DNA of 64,000 nt from Nocardia abscessus NBRC 100374 (lineage in GTDB: Bacteria > Actinomycetota > Actinomycetes > Mycobacteriales > Mycobacteriaceae): positions 1-64,000 of the forward strand of contig NZ_BAFP01000271.1 in the NCBI RefSeq assembly GCF_000308455.1, read 5' to 3'. How positions within the stretch are numbered: the stretch's first letter is position 1; each line of letters opens with the position of its first letter. This document shows, piece by piece, positions 1 through 8,172 of this stretch. The notes below the pieces were generated by a model, which was not told the DNA's origin, searched no databases, and saw only the letters and a program-made list of their open reading frames with translations. Both the position numbers and the translations under genes were made by a program.

Positions 1-129
1 GCCGGATACAAAGTGCCCAAGCAGATCTGGATCGCGGACGCCGTCGTGCGGGCGCCGAGCGGCAAACCCGACTACCGGTGGGCCAAGCAGTACGTCACCG
101 GCCGGGGACCCGACCACAAGGTGGACTGA
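1..129 (+). CDS. Acyl-CoA synthetase (AMP-forming), C-terminal end only
   Basis: The window opens inside this gene; 42 residues and a TGA stop are visible. The tail contains GYKVPK followed by APSGKPDYRWAK. In the FadD/ANL acyl-CoA synthetase family this is the C-terminal subdomain carrying the conserved catalytic lysine, and the GKPDYRWAK form is typical of mycobacterial and nocardial FadD enzymes. These activate fatty acids or sterol side chains as CoA thioesters. One base separates its stop from the next gene, so the two are probably co-transcribed. Confidence 0.7.
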   Translation, partial: AGYKVPKQIWIADAVVRAPSGKPDYRWAKQYVTGRGPDHKVD

Positions 130-130
130 C

Positions 131-1261
131 GTGATCCGGGTGATCCAATGGGCGACCGGCGGGGTCGGCCGAGCCGCCATCGAGGGCATTCTCGACCATC
201 CCGAGCTGGAACTGGCCGGAGCGTGGGTGCACAGCGCCGACAAGGACGGCAGGGATCTGGGTGAACTCGTCGGCCGCCCGCCGATCGGAGTGCGCGCGAC
301 GACCGACGCCGACCGCCTGCTGGCCATGCAGGCCGACTGCGTGCTCTACAGCCCCTTCATGGCCGATACCGAGACCGTGCGCGCGATCCTGCGCTCCGGC
401 AAGAACATCGTCACACCCCTGGGCTGGTTCCATCCGCGCCGCGCGGAGCGGCAGCGGTACGACGAGCTGTGCCGTGCGGCCGGAGTCACATTGCACGGCA
501 CGGGAATACATCCCGGCGGTATCACCGAGAAGATCCCGCTGGTGGTGTCCGCGCTGTCGGGCGCGATCACCGAAGTCCGGGCCGAGGAGTTCTCCGACAT
601 CCGCACCTACGGCGCGCCCGAGGTGGTCCGGGACTGGATGCTGTTCGGCGCCACGCCGGAACAGGCCGCCACCAGTGTGATGGCGAACGTCCTCGCGGGC
701 GGCTACGGCCAGTCGGTGTGGATGATCGCCGACGCGCTGGGCATCGCACTCGACGACCAGTTGCGGGTGACGCACGAGGTGGCGGTGGCCACCGCGCCGA
801 TCGACTCACCGATCGGTCCGATCGCCCCCGGCCGCGTCGCCGCGCAACGCTTCCGCTGGCAGGGAACCGTGCGGGGCACGCCGGTGATCACGGCTGCGGT
901 GAACTGGTTCATGGGTGCGGAAAACCTCGATCCGCCATGGACCTTCGGTCCGGCGGGCGAACGATACGAGGTGGAGATCGTCGGTGATCCCGGGGCGAGG
1001 GTGACGTTCACCGGCATGCACGCGCACAGCGCCGCCGCCGGTCTGGTCCGCAACCCCGGCATCGTCGCCACGGCCATGCACTGCGTGAACTCGATTCCCT
1101 ACGTCGTCGCCGCCGAACCTGGTGTACGGACCTATCTCGACCTGCCGCTCGTCGCGGGTCGCGCCGCCGCCTCGCTGCGCGGGACCGGCGGCGGCCCCGT
1201 GGCCGATGCTTCGCTTGCCGGAGTCGATCCCGACGCCGCGCGCCGCACTCCGCCACGCTGA
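131..1261 (+). CDS. DapB-like NAD(P)H-dependent dehydrogenase
   Basis: A 376-residue protein with an N-terminal Rossmann nucleotide-binding motif (QWATGGVGRAAIEG, residues about 6-19), as in the dihydrodipicolinate-reductase-like / NAD(P)H-dependent amine dehydrogenase family. These proteins are common in mycobacterial and nocardial lipid or steroid catabolic clusters, and their substrates are mostly unknown. The GTG start lies one base after the stop of the upstream acyl-CoA synthetase. True DapB is about 250 residues, so this longer protein is not the lysine-biosynthesis enzyme. Its substrate cannot be named from sequence. Confidence 0.75.
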   Translation: MIRVIQWATGGVGRAAIEGILDHPELELAGAWVHSADKDGRDLGELVGRPPIGVRATTDADRLLAMQADCVLYSPFMADTETVRAILRSGKNIVTPLGWFHPRRAERQRYDELCRAAGVTLHGTGIHPGGITEKIPLVVSALSGAITEVRAEEFSDIRTYGAPEVVRDWMLFGATPEQAATSVMANVLAGGYGQSVWMIADALGIALDDQLRVTHEVAVATAPIDSPIGPIAPGRVAAQRFRWQGTVRGTPVITAAVNWFMGAENLDPPWTFGPAGERYEVEIVGDPGARVTFTGMHAHSAAAGLVRNPGIVATAMHCVNSIPYVVAAEPGVRTYLDLPLVAGRAAASLRGTGGGPVADASLAGVDPDAARRTPPR

Positions 1262-1276
1262 TCGGATTGCACGACG

Positions 1277-2476
1277 ATGAATTTCGGCAGGCAGACCATG
1301 GTGGTCACGTGGCGGATATTTCGGTTGAAGATCGCCGGGGCGGCGCTGATCCTGATCGTCACCGCGGTCGTCGTGGTCGCCGTCGCGATGTATGCCGGAC
1401 GGTTTCACTCGACGGTGACCGTCACCGTCGAGGCGCCCCGCTCGGGCCTGGTCCTCGATCCCGATGCCAAGGTCCGGATGCGGGGCGTCGAAATCGGCAG
1501 GGTCAGCGCGGTGGAGTCCCGGGCCGACCGGGCGCGCTTGCGTCTGGCGCTCGATCCCGAACTACTGGAGCTGGTGCCCGCCAACGCGACCGTCGATATC
1601 CGCTCCACCACCGTATTCGGCGCCAAATACGTGAATTTCGTTGTGCCCGGCGTCCCTTCGCCGACGCCCATGCGCCCCGGCGCGACGATCCGCGCGGACT
1701 CGGTCACCGTCGAATACAACACGCTGTTCCAGCGCATGAGCGAGATCCTGGCCGAGATCGAACCGGCCGAGCTCAACGCCACCCTGGCCGCGCTCGGCAC
1801 GGCGCTGCAGGGCCGCGGCGACCGGCTGGGCGATCTCCTCGCCCGTTCCGACGACTATCTGCGGCAGATCAATCCGAGCCTGCCCGCGCTGCGGCGGGAT
1901 CTGTCGTCGGCCGGTCAGGTCACCGGGCTGTATGCCGACACCGCTCCCGATCTGTTGCGCACGGCAGGCAACGCCACCGTGACCGGCGGGACGGTCGCGC
2001 AGGGTGCCGCGGACCTGGATGCCGTGCTGCTCAACCTCATCGGCTTGGCCGACACGACCCGGTCGGCGCTCACGGAGAACGAGCCGGGGCTCACCGCGGT
2101 GCTGGAGACCCTGCGGCCCACGAGTTCGCTGCTCGACACGTACTCACCCGTGCTGTACTGCGTGGTCGTCGGCATCGCGAATGCGCTTCCCGCGGCCGAG
2201 GCGATCATCGGAGGAAACGCGCCCGGAGCGATCTTCAACGCGAGTTTCATGTACGGCGCGCAGCCCTACGAATATCCCGACGACCTGCCGAAGGTGAACG
2301 CGACCGGCGGCCCGCGCTGCGCCGGAATCCTCGACCGGATCCCTGGTGAGCACGCCGACTACGTAGTCACTGATACCAACGAGGGAACGCCTTTCACGCC
2401 GTCCACCGCGGTCATCCTCAACGCTCCCAAAATCTTTCAGATCCTTTTCGCGGGCCTGCCCGGGGTGCCGCGCTAG
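1277..2476 (+). CDS. MCE family protein (orphan)
   Basis: A 399-residue MCE protein. One transmembrane helix (about residues 20-42) anchors it, followed by an MCE domain with the typical VRMRGVEIGRV and the segment ending GAKYVNFVVP, and then a helical region. In actinobacteria six MCE proteins with two YrbE permeases form lipid importers. Here a single MCE gene stands alone, with no YrbE or other MCE neighbours visible, so it may join a complex encoded elsewhere. An in-frame ATG at 1298 is an alternative start. Its stop shares CTAG with the convergent ATPase gene. Confidence 0.85.
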   Translation: MNFGRQTMVVTWRIFRLKIAGAALILIVTAVVVVAVAMYAGRFHSTVTVTVEAPRSGLVLDPDAKVRMRGVEIGRVSAVESRADRARLRLALDPELLELVPANATVDIRSTTVFGAKYVNFVVPGVPSPTPMRPGATIRADSVTVEYNTLFQRMSEILAEIEPAELNATLAALGTALQGRGDRLGDLLARSDDYLRQINPSLPALRRDLSSAGQVTGLYADTAPDLLRTAGNATVTGGTVAQGAADLDAVLLNLIGLADTTRSALTENEPGLTAVLETLRPTSSLLDTYSPVLYCVVVGIANALPAAEAIIGGNAPGAIFNASFMYGAQPYEYPDDLPKVNATGGPRCAGILDRIPGEHADYVVTDTNEGTPFTPSTAVILNAPKIFQILFAGLPGVPR

Positions 2477-3171
2477 TCGACCGTGGCTTTCTGCGGTTCG
2501 GTGCTGGGGTAGCCGAGGACGGTGCGCGGATCACCCTGGCCGGTGACGCGGCCGTCGTGCAACAGCAGGCAGTGGTCGGCGCGCAGGGCGTCTTCGTGGC
2601 GGTGGGTGGCGTGGACGACTGTCACGCCTTGCGCCCCGACGCTGCGGATGGCGTCGGTGATCTCCTGCTGCGCGGCCGCGTCCAGTCCGGTGGTCGGTTC
2701 ATCGAGCAGGAGTAGGTCCGACTCCTGCGCGAGCGCCTGGGCCAGCAGGGCGCGCTGACGCTGACCGCCGGAGAGCGTGCCGAGCCTGCGGTCGGCCAGG
2801 TCGGCGATCGCCATCCGGTCCAGGCACGCGAGCACGACGGCGTGATCCTGCCGGGTGAGACGCCGCCATGCTCCGCGATGTGCCCAGCGTCCCATCGCGA
2901 CGGTCTCGCGGACGGTGATCGGCAGAGTCGCGGGGACGCCGCTGTGCTGCACGACGAATGCCGGTCGCCGGAGATGCTCCCGGCGAACGGTTCCCGCCGT
3001 GGGCGTGATGACGCCGGCGAGAACACCGAGCAGGGTGGACTTGCCGGATCCGTTGGGCCCGACGAGCGCGGTCACCTGTCCGCCTGGGATCGCCGCGGTG
3101 ACCTCGTGCAGGACCGGATGGCCCCGGTAACCGGCCGTCACCTCGGCGACATGGACAGCTGGCGGCGACAT
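2473..3171 (-). CDS. aztA: Zinc ABC transporter ATP-binding protein AztA-like
   Basis: A 232-residue ABC ATPase. Visible motifs are Walker A GPNGSGKST (about residue 38), the signature LSGGQRQR, Walker B LLLLDEPTTG and the H-loop VVHATH. It would power high-affinity zinc or manganese import. The assignment to the Azt system rests on the divergent neighbour genes, which encode a cluster-9-type permease, a metal-binding protein and AztD-like beta-propellers. A Zur-type palindrome lies between the ATPase and permease genes and should repress both when zinc is sufficient. Confidence 0.85.
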   Translation of the reverse strand: MSPPAVHVAEVTAGYRGHPVLHEVTAAIPGGQVTALVGPNGSGKSTLLGVLAGVITPTAGTVRREHLRRPAFVVQHSGVPATLPITVRETVAMGRWAHRGAWRRLTRQDHAVVLACLDRMAIADLADRRLGTLSGGQRQRALLAQALAQESDLLLLDEPTTGLDAAAQQEITDAIRSVGAQGVTVVHATHRHEDALRADHCLLLHDGRVTGQGDPRTVLGYPSTEPQKATVD

Positions 3172-3195
3172 GGCGAGCTCCGATCACCTCGTTGA

Positions 3196-3214
3196 AATGA
3201 AAACCGTTATCATT
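3196..3214. promoter_or_regulatory. Zur box between divergent zinc-transport genes
   Basis: A 9-1-9 palindrome, AATGAAAAC C GTTATCATT, in which 8 of the 9 arm positions pair. It contains the 7-1-7 core TGAAAAC-C-GTTATCA, which fits the known actinobacterial Zur operator (TGAAAATGATTTTCA-like). It lies 24 bp upstream of the ATPase start and 15 bp upstream of the permease ATG at 3230. This position also argues against a permease start at 3170, which would put the operator inside the coding sequence. Confidence 0.75.
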
Positions 3215-3229
3215 GTAGAGTGCTGCTCC

Positions 3230-5236
3230 ATGGAGTGGTTGGCCCCGTTCGAGGTGTCGTTCGTGCAGCGGGCGCTGTGGGGCGGGCTGCTCGTGTCGTG
3301 CTTGTGCGCCCTGGCGGGGACCTGGGTGGTGCTGCGCGGCATGGCTTTCCTCAGCGACGCGATGGCGCACGGCATGCTGCCCGGCGTGGCGATCGCCGCG
3401 CTGCTCGGCGGCAACCTGTTGCTGGGCGCGGCGTTCAGCGCAGCGGCGATGGCGGTCGGCGTCTCGGTGCTCGGCCGAGGCACCAGGTTCGCCGCGGACA
3501 CCGGCATCGGGTTGCTGTTCGTCGGGATGCTCTCGGCGGGCGTGATCATCGTGTCCCGTTCGCCCTCGTTCGCGGTCGACCTGACCGGCTTCCTCTTCGG
3601 TGACGTGCTCGCCGTGGGGGAGCGCGACCTGTGGTATCTGGCAGCGGCCGCGGTCATCGCCGCCGTGGTCTCCGTGCTGGGTTATCGGGCGTTCGTCGCG
3701 CTCACCTTCGACCCGCGCAAGGCGCACACCCTCGGATTGCGGCCGCGCGTGGCGAACGTGGCGCTGATCGGTCTGGTCACCCTCGCGATCGTCGCGTCGT
3801 TCCATATCGTCGGTACGCTGCTGGTTTTCGGTCTGCTCATCGCGCCGCCCGCGGCGGCTGTCTACTGGGTGCATCGCATCCCGGCGATCATGCTCACCGC
3901 CGCGGCGCTGGGTGCGGTGGCCACCGTTGCCGGGCTGCTGATCTCGTGGCACGCGCGCACCGCCGCGGGGGCGACCATCGCGGCGACCGCCGTCGGCCTG
4001 TTCTTCGTCTCGGCGCTGACGGCCTGGCTGCGCGAACGGGTCCGCTCCTTTCGCGTGACTCCGCAACCGCTGGCACTACTGCTGGTCCTCGCCGCGATCA
4101 CGCCCTTGATCGGTTGCGGAACAGACGAATCCGGCTCGCCGGCGGCACCGACGCCACACGGGTACGTGGCGGGTGCGGAGGAGGCCGACGAGGCGCAGCC
4201 GCGTCTCGTCGTGGCCGACAACGCAACCGGCGCCGTGCGGGTGATCGATCTCGTCACCGAGAAGGTCACCGACCTCGGCGGGGTGGCGGGCGTCGACCGT
4301 GTGCGCACCGACGGGCGCTTCGCGTTCTTGTCGGCCGGCGGGCGGGTGCGGGTCGTCGACGCGGGCGCTTGGACGGTCGACCACGGCGATCACGTGCACT
4401 ACTACCGGGCACCCGCCCGTGAGCTGGGCACGTTCGACGGCGGTCCGGTGACGGGCGCGCACGGCGACAGCGTTCTCACGGCAGTGACTTTCGAATCGGG
4501 CGCCACCGCGCTGCTGGACCGGTCCGCGCTCGGCGCCGGGTCACTGCGCCGGGACGACGTGATCGCCGACGCGGCCGCCGTGCCGTACGCCGAGCACCTG
4601 CTCGTGGCCGTACCCGCCCGCGCGCAGGTCGAAGTCCGCACGCGCGACGGCGCACCGGCCGCGGTCGTCGCCGAGCGGTGTCCCGATCCGCGCGGCTCGG
4701 CGGTGACCCGACGTGGCGTCGTCTTCGGTTGCGCCGACGGAGCCTTGGTGGTGACGGCACGCGACGCGGTGTTCACCGGCGAGAAGATCCCCTATCCACC
4801 CGGAACCGCCGAGTCCGACCGCGCGACCGAATTCTTCCACCGCCCCGGCAGCACGACGCTGGCGGCGAAGGCAGGTCGGCGCGGCGTCTGGGTGCTCGAT
4901 GCCCGGCGCAAGACCTGGACGCCGGTGGACACCGGCCCGGTGATCGCGGCGAACACGGCGGGAGAGGGCTCCGCGCTGCTGACCCTCACCGCGGACGGTC
5001 TCCTGCACAGCTACGACGCCGCGTCCGGCCACGAGTCCGCCGCAGCGCGGCCGCTCGTCGCGCCGGTGCTCGACGGCGCGCCCGCGCCGGTGATCCTGGT
5101 CGACGAACACCGCGCCTACATCAACGACCCCGTGGCTCGGCTGATCCACGAGATCGACTACACGGACAACTTGCGCGTCGCACGAACGTTCACCCTCGAC
5201 ATCACCCCGGCCGCCATGGTGGAGACGGGCCGATGA
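3230..5236 (+). CDS. aztB: Zinc ABC permease AztB fused to an AztD-like lipoprotein propeller
   Basis: One open frame of 668 residues. Residues 1 to about 270 are a cluster-9 metal ABC permease (FLSDAMAHGMLPGVAIA, LTFDPRKAHTLG, HIVGTLLVFGLLIAPPA) with many membrane helices. Then comes an in-frame signal-peptide-like segment (residues about 278-296) ending in the lipobox LIGC, Cys296. Residues about 310-668 form an AztD-like beta-propeller with a metal-binding-like DHGDHVHYY motif near residue 384. Normal AztB is about 280 residues and stands alone. An in-frame GTG at 4055 could start the lipoprotein independently. The stop overlaps the next start as ATGA. Confidence 0.8.
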   Translation: MEWLAPFEVSFVQRALWGGLLVSCLCALAGTWVVLRGMAFLSDAMAHGMLPGVAIAALLGGNLLLGAAFSAAAMAVGVSVLGRGTRFAADTGIGLLFVGMLSAGVIIVSRSPSFAVDLTGFLFGDVLAVGERDLWYLAAAAVIAAVVSVLGYRAFVALTFDPRKAHTLGLRPRVANVALIGLVTLAIVASFHIVGTLLVFGLLIAPPAAAVYWVHRIPAIMLTAAALGAVATVAGLLISWHARTAAGATIAATAVGLFFVSALTAWLRERVRSFRVTPQPLALLLVLAAITPLIGCGTDESGSPAAPTPHGYVAGAEEADEAQPRLVVADNATGAVRVIDLVTEKVTDLGGVAGVDRVRTDGRFAFLSAGGRVRVVDAGAWTVDHGDHVHYYRAPARELGTFDGGPVTGAHGDSVLTAVTFESGATALLDRSALGAGSLRRDDVIADAAAVPYAEHLLVAVPARAQVEVRTRDGAPAAVVAERCPDPRGSAVTRRGVVFGCADGALVVTARDAVFTGEKIPYPPGTAESDRATEFFHRPGSTTLAAKAGRRGVWVLDARRKTWTPVDTGPVIAANTAGEGSALLTLTADGLLHSYDAASGHESAAARPLVAPVLDGAPAPVILVDEHRAYINDPVARLIHEIDYTDNLRVARTFTLDITPAAMVETGR

Positions 5237-6150
5237 GACTCGCCGCTCGTCTGTGCGCGCTGATCGGTGCCGCGCTGCTCGCACTGACCGCATGCTCGAC
5301 CTCCGGCGCGGACCGCGCCGGAATCATCGTCACCACCAACATTCTCGGTGATCTCACCCGCGCCGTCACCGGTGACACGGTCGAGGTCACCGTCCTCATG
5401 CCGGCGGACGCGGATCCGCACTTCTTCGCGATCTCCGCTCAGCAGGCGGCCCAGCTCGAACGCGCGAGCCTGATCGTCTACAACGGCCTCGGCCTCGAGC
5501 AGAGCGTGCTCCACAACGTCGAGGCGGCCGAGGCGTCCGGAGTGGCCGGCGTATCCGTCGGTGCGGCGATCGATCCGATCAGCTACTCGGCGCAGGACGC
5601 GAACGGGAAGCCCGATCCGCACTTCTGGACCGATCCGCGCCGTGTGCGCAGAGCGGTGGAGGTCATCCGCGACCGGGTGATCGAGCACGTCGACGGCGTC
5701 GACGCCGCGGCCATCCGAGCCCGGGCCGAGGACTACCTGGCCGAACTCGATCGGCTCGACCGCTGGATGACCGAGCGGTTCGCGACGATCCCGGCCGAGC
5801 GGCGCAAGTTGGTCACCAACCATCACGTCTTCGGTTATCTGGCACAGCGTTTCGGTTTCGAGGTGGTCGGCGCCGTGATACCGGGTGGAACCACGCTCGC
5901 GTCACCGAGCCCGTCGGATCTCGCCGCGCTCGCCGGAACGATCCGCGCCGCCGGGGTGGGCGCGATCTTCGCCGATTCCGCGCAACCCGACAAATTGACC
6001 CGCGTGCTCGCCGACCAGGTCGGTGTGCACGTCCAGGTGATTCCCCTGTACTCGGAATCGCTCACCGAACCGGGCGGTGGCGCGGGCACCTACCTGGAGA
6101 TGATGCGGGCCAACACCGAGTCGATCGTGCGCGGCCTCGCCGCCCCTTAG
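5233..6150 (+). CDS. aztC: Zinc ABC transporter substrate-binding lipoprotein AztC-like
   Basis: A 305-residue cluster A-I metal-binding protein. It has a lipoprotein signal with lipobox LTAC (Cys near residue 20). Candidate zinc ligands are His in DADPHFF, His in KPDPHFWTDP, His in NHHVFGYLA and Asp in FADSAQPDK. The long His-rich loop of ZnuA is absent, as in the AztC subclass that receives zinc from AztD. The ATG at 5233 overlaps the permease-propeller stop (ATGA), indicating translational coupling. It works at the outer membrane-facing surface of the cytoplasmic membrane. Confidence 0.85.
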   Translation: MRLAARLCALIGAALLALTACSTSGADRAGIIVTTNILGDLTRAVTGDTVEVTVLMPADADPHFFAISAQQAAQLERASLIVYNGLGLEQSVLHNVEAAEASGVAGVSVGAAIDPISYSAQDANGKPDPHFWTDPRRVRRAVEVIRDRVIEHVDGVDAAAIRARAEDYLAELDRLDRWMTERFATIPAERRKLVTNHHVFGYLAQRFGFEVVGAVIPGGTTLASPSPSDLAALAGTIRAAGVGAIFADSAQPDKLTRVLADQVGVHVQVIPLYSESLTEPGGGAGTYLEMMRANTESIVRGLAAP

Positions 6151-6184
6151 CGCCCAATCAGCAGAACGAAAGACGGAGTCACCC

Positions 6185-7354
6185 ATGCCTGTTCGGTCAC
6201 GAACCACGAAATCGGCTGCCCTGGCCGGCTTGCTGACCGCAGTACTCACCGTCGCCGGGTGCGGCGCCGACACCTCCGCGGAGCAGGACACCCGGCGCGA
6301 ACGGATCGCCGACCCCGTCGCAGTCACCCACGACGGCGGAATCTACGTGCTGGACGGCGCCACCCTCGACCTCGCCGAGACGGTCGGTCTGGACGGCTTC
6401 AACCGGCTCAACCCCGCGGGCGACGACCGGCACCTGATCGTCTCGACCAAAGAGGGCTTCCGCGTCTTCGACGCCACCGCAGCCGAATTCACCGGCACCG
6501 ACTTCCCCGGCCCCGAGCCGGGACACGTGGTGCGCCATGCCGGGCGCACCGTCCTGTTCAGCGACGGCACCGGCGAAGTCCTCGCGTTCGACACCGCCGA
6601 TCTCGCCGACGGCAAGCCGAAGACGTCGACCTACCGCGCGGCCGCCGCGCACCACGGCGTCGCGATCGAACTGACCAACGGCGACCTCGTGGTCACGCTC
6701 GGCACCGCGGACAAGCGCACCGGAATCGTGGTGCTGGACCGCAACCGCACCGAGAAGGCGCGCAACGAGGACTGCCCCGGCGTGCACGGTGAGGCGACCG
6801 CCGCGGGCGAGGCCGTCGTGATCGGGTGCCAGAACGGCGTGCTCGTCTACCGCGACGGCAGGATCACCAAGGTGACCAGTCCGACCGCGTACGGCCGGAT
6901 CGGCAACCAGGCAGGCAGCGACGCCTCGCCTGTCGTCCTCGGTGACTACAAGCAGGACGAGGACGCCGAACTCGAACGCCCACAGCAGGTCTCGCTGATC
7001 GACACGGTCACCGGCACATTGCGACTGGTCGACCTGGGCACCAGCTACACCTTCCGCTCGCTGGCCCGTGGCCCGCAGGGCGAAGCCCTCGTCCTCGGCA
7101 CCGACGGCCGCATCCACGTGATCGATCCCGTCGCGGGGGCGGTCGTCCGCACGATCCCGGTCATCGGCTCCTGGCAGGAGCCGCTGGAATGGCAGAAGCC
7201 GCGACCCGCGCTGTTCGTCCGCGGCGGCACCGCCTACGTGTCCGACCCCGCCACCAAGCAGATCCACCGCATCGAGCTGGCGAGCGGAGCGAAGACGGCG
7301 ACCGTCACCCTGCCGGGCACACCGAACGAGGTGAGCGGTGCCGTCGGTCACTGA
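6185..7354 (+). CDS. aztD: AztD-like zinc metallochaperone (beta-propeller lipoprotein)
   Basis: A 389-residue secreted protein with a lipoprotein signal (VAGC, Cys about 27) followed by a seven-bladed-propeller-like repeat region (GGIYVLDGATLDL, GRIHVIDPVAGAVV, GTAYVSDPATKQIHRI). It resembles AztD, the periplasmic chaperone that hands zinc to AztC. It lies 34 bp downstream of the AztC gene in the same operon. The His-rich DHGDHVHYY motif seen in the propeller fused to the permease is not obvious here, so the two propellers may not be equivalent. Confidence 0.75.
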   Translation: MPVRSRTTKSAALAGLLTAVLTVAGCGADTSAEQDTRRERIADPVAVTHDGGIYVLDGATLDLAETVGLDGFNRLNPAGDDRHLIVSTKEGFRVFDATAAEFTGTDFPGPEPGHVVRHAGRTVLFSDGTGEVLAFDTADLADGKPKTSTYRAAAAHHGVAIELTNGDLVVTLGTADKRTGIVVLDRNRTEKARNEDCPGVHGEATAAGEAVVIGCQNGVLVYRDGRITKVTSPTAYGRIGNQAGSDASPVVLGDYKQDEDAELERPQQVSLIDTVTGTLRLVDLGTSYTFRSLARGPQGEALVLGTDGRIHVIDPVAGAVVRTIPVIGSWQEPLEWQKPRPALFVRGGTAYVSDPATKQIHRIELASGAKTATVTLPGTPNEVSGAVGH

Positions 7355-7436
7355 CTCGGGTCTCTCCCGGCACACCGGGCCCGCCACGGTGTTCGCGCCC
7401 ACGGGAAATCGTTCCGTGGCAGGCTAAGTTGGCGGG

Positions 7437-8108
7437 ATGGCGCTGCGACACGAGCCGGACGTCTCCAAGGCCGATTGGTTCACCGAGCGTCGCGATCCCT
7501 GGACGCAACTGTGCTCCATGGGACCGAGCGGGTTCGCGCGGTACGCCCGGCTGTTCCATCCTGCCGACCCCGGCGACGATCCGTCTGACACCGGCACCCT
7601 GCAAGATCGCGCGGGCGACCTCGACTCAGCGGTGCTGAAGCAGCTGTCGGGCATTCTCGCCGGGCACACCGAGACGCCCGACGACTGCTACTTCGGACTC
7701 TGGGACGGCTTCGGCGACATCTACGGCGGCTCGTCGGTCATCGTGGCGTTCAGCGTGGAGGAGTCCACGGATCTCGCGGCAGCGCCCACTGTCGCGCCTG
7801 CCTTCCCGCCGGAAGTGATCGATGGCGCGCGGCTGCGGATTCCCGCCCGGGACTACTTGCTGTTTCGCGGGCCGCTCAGCGAGGCGGGGCAGTGGGGCGC
7901 CGCGGACCTGCTGCCGGGGTGGTCACGGCAGATCAACAGCCCGAATTTGATCTGGCCGGCCGACCGGGCGTGGTTCGTCGCGACCGAGATCGACCTGCCG
8001 TGGACCGGCATCGCGGGCACCGCCGCGCTGATCGAGGAATTGCGGGCCGACGCGTCATTGGACGTCGAGGAGATCCAGCCGTCGAGCTCCCCGCCGTATT
8101 GGCGGTAG
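7437..8108 (+). CDS. Conserved hypothetical protein
   Basis: A 223-residue soluble protein without signal peptide or membrane helix. It has recognisable blocks (CYFGLWDGFGDIYGG, LRIPARDYLLFRGPL, NLIWPADRAWFVATEIDLPW) but I do not recognise the family or a catalytic motif. The likely promoter is leaderless: TAAGTT occupies exactly -12 to -7 relative to the ATG. A weak GGCGGG just before the ATG could alternatively act as a ribosome binding site. It is not obviously linked to the zinc operon upstream. Confidence 0.6.
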   Translation: MALRHEPDVSKADWFTERRDPWTQLCSMGPSGFARYARLFHPADPGDDPSDTGTLQDRAGDLDSAVLKQLSGILAGHTETPDDCYFGLWDGFGDIYGGSSVIVAFSVEESTDLAAAPTVAPAFPPEVIDGARLRIPARDYLLFRGPLSEAGQWGAADLLPGWSRQINSPNLIWPADRAWFVATEIDLPWTGIAGTAALIEELRADASLDVEEIQPSSSPPYWR

Positions 8109-8172
8109 CGGACATTGCCCGTAGTCGCGAAGGGACGAATTCCCGGCCCGACCGACGCTACGGTGGGATGAC

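Noticed and set aside
3170..3229. Earlier permease start at 3170
   Set aside because: It would overlap the divergent ATPase start and run through the Zur box; ATG 3230 gives the normal permease N-terminus.
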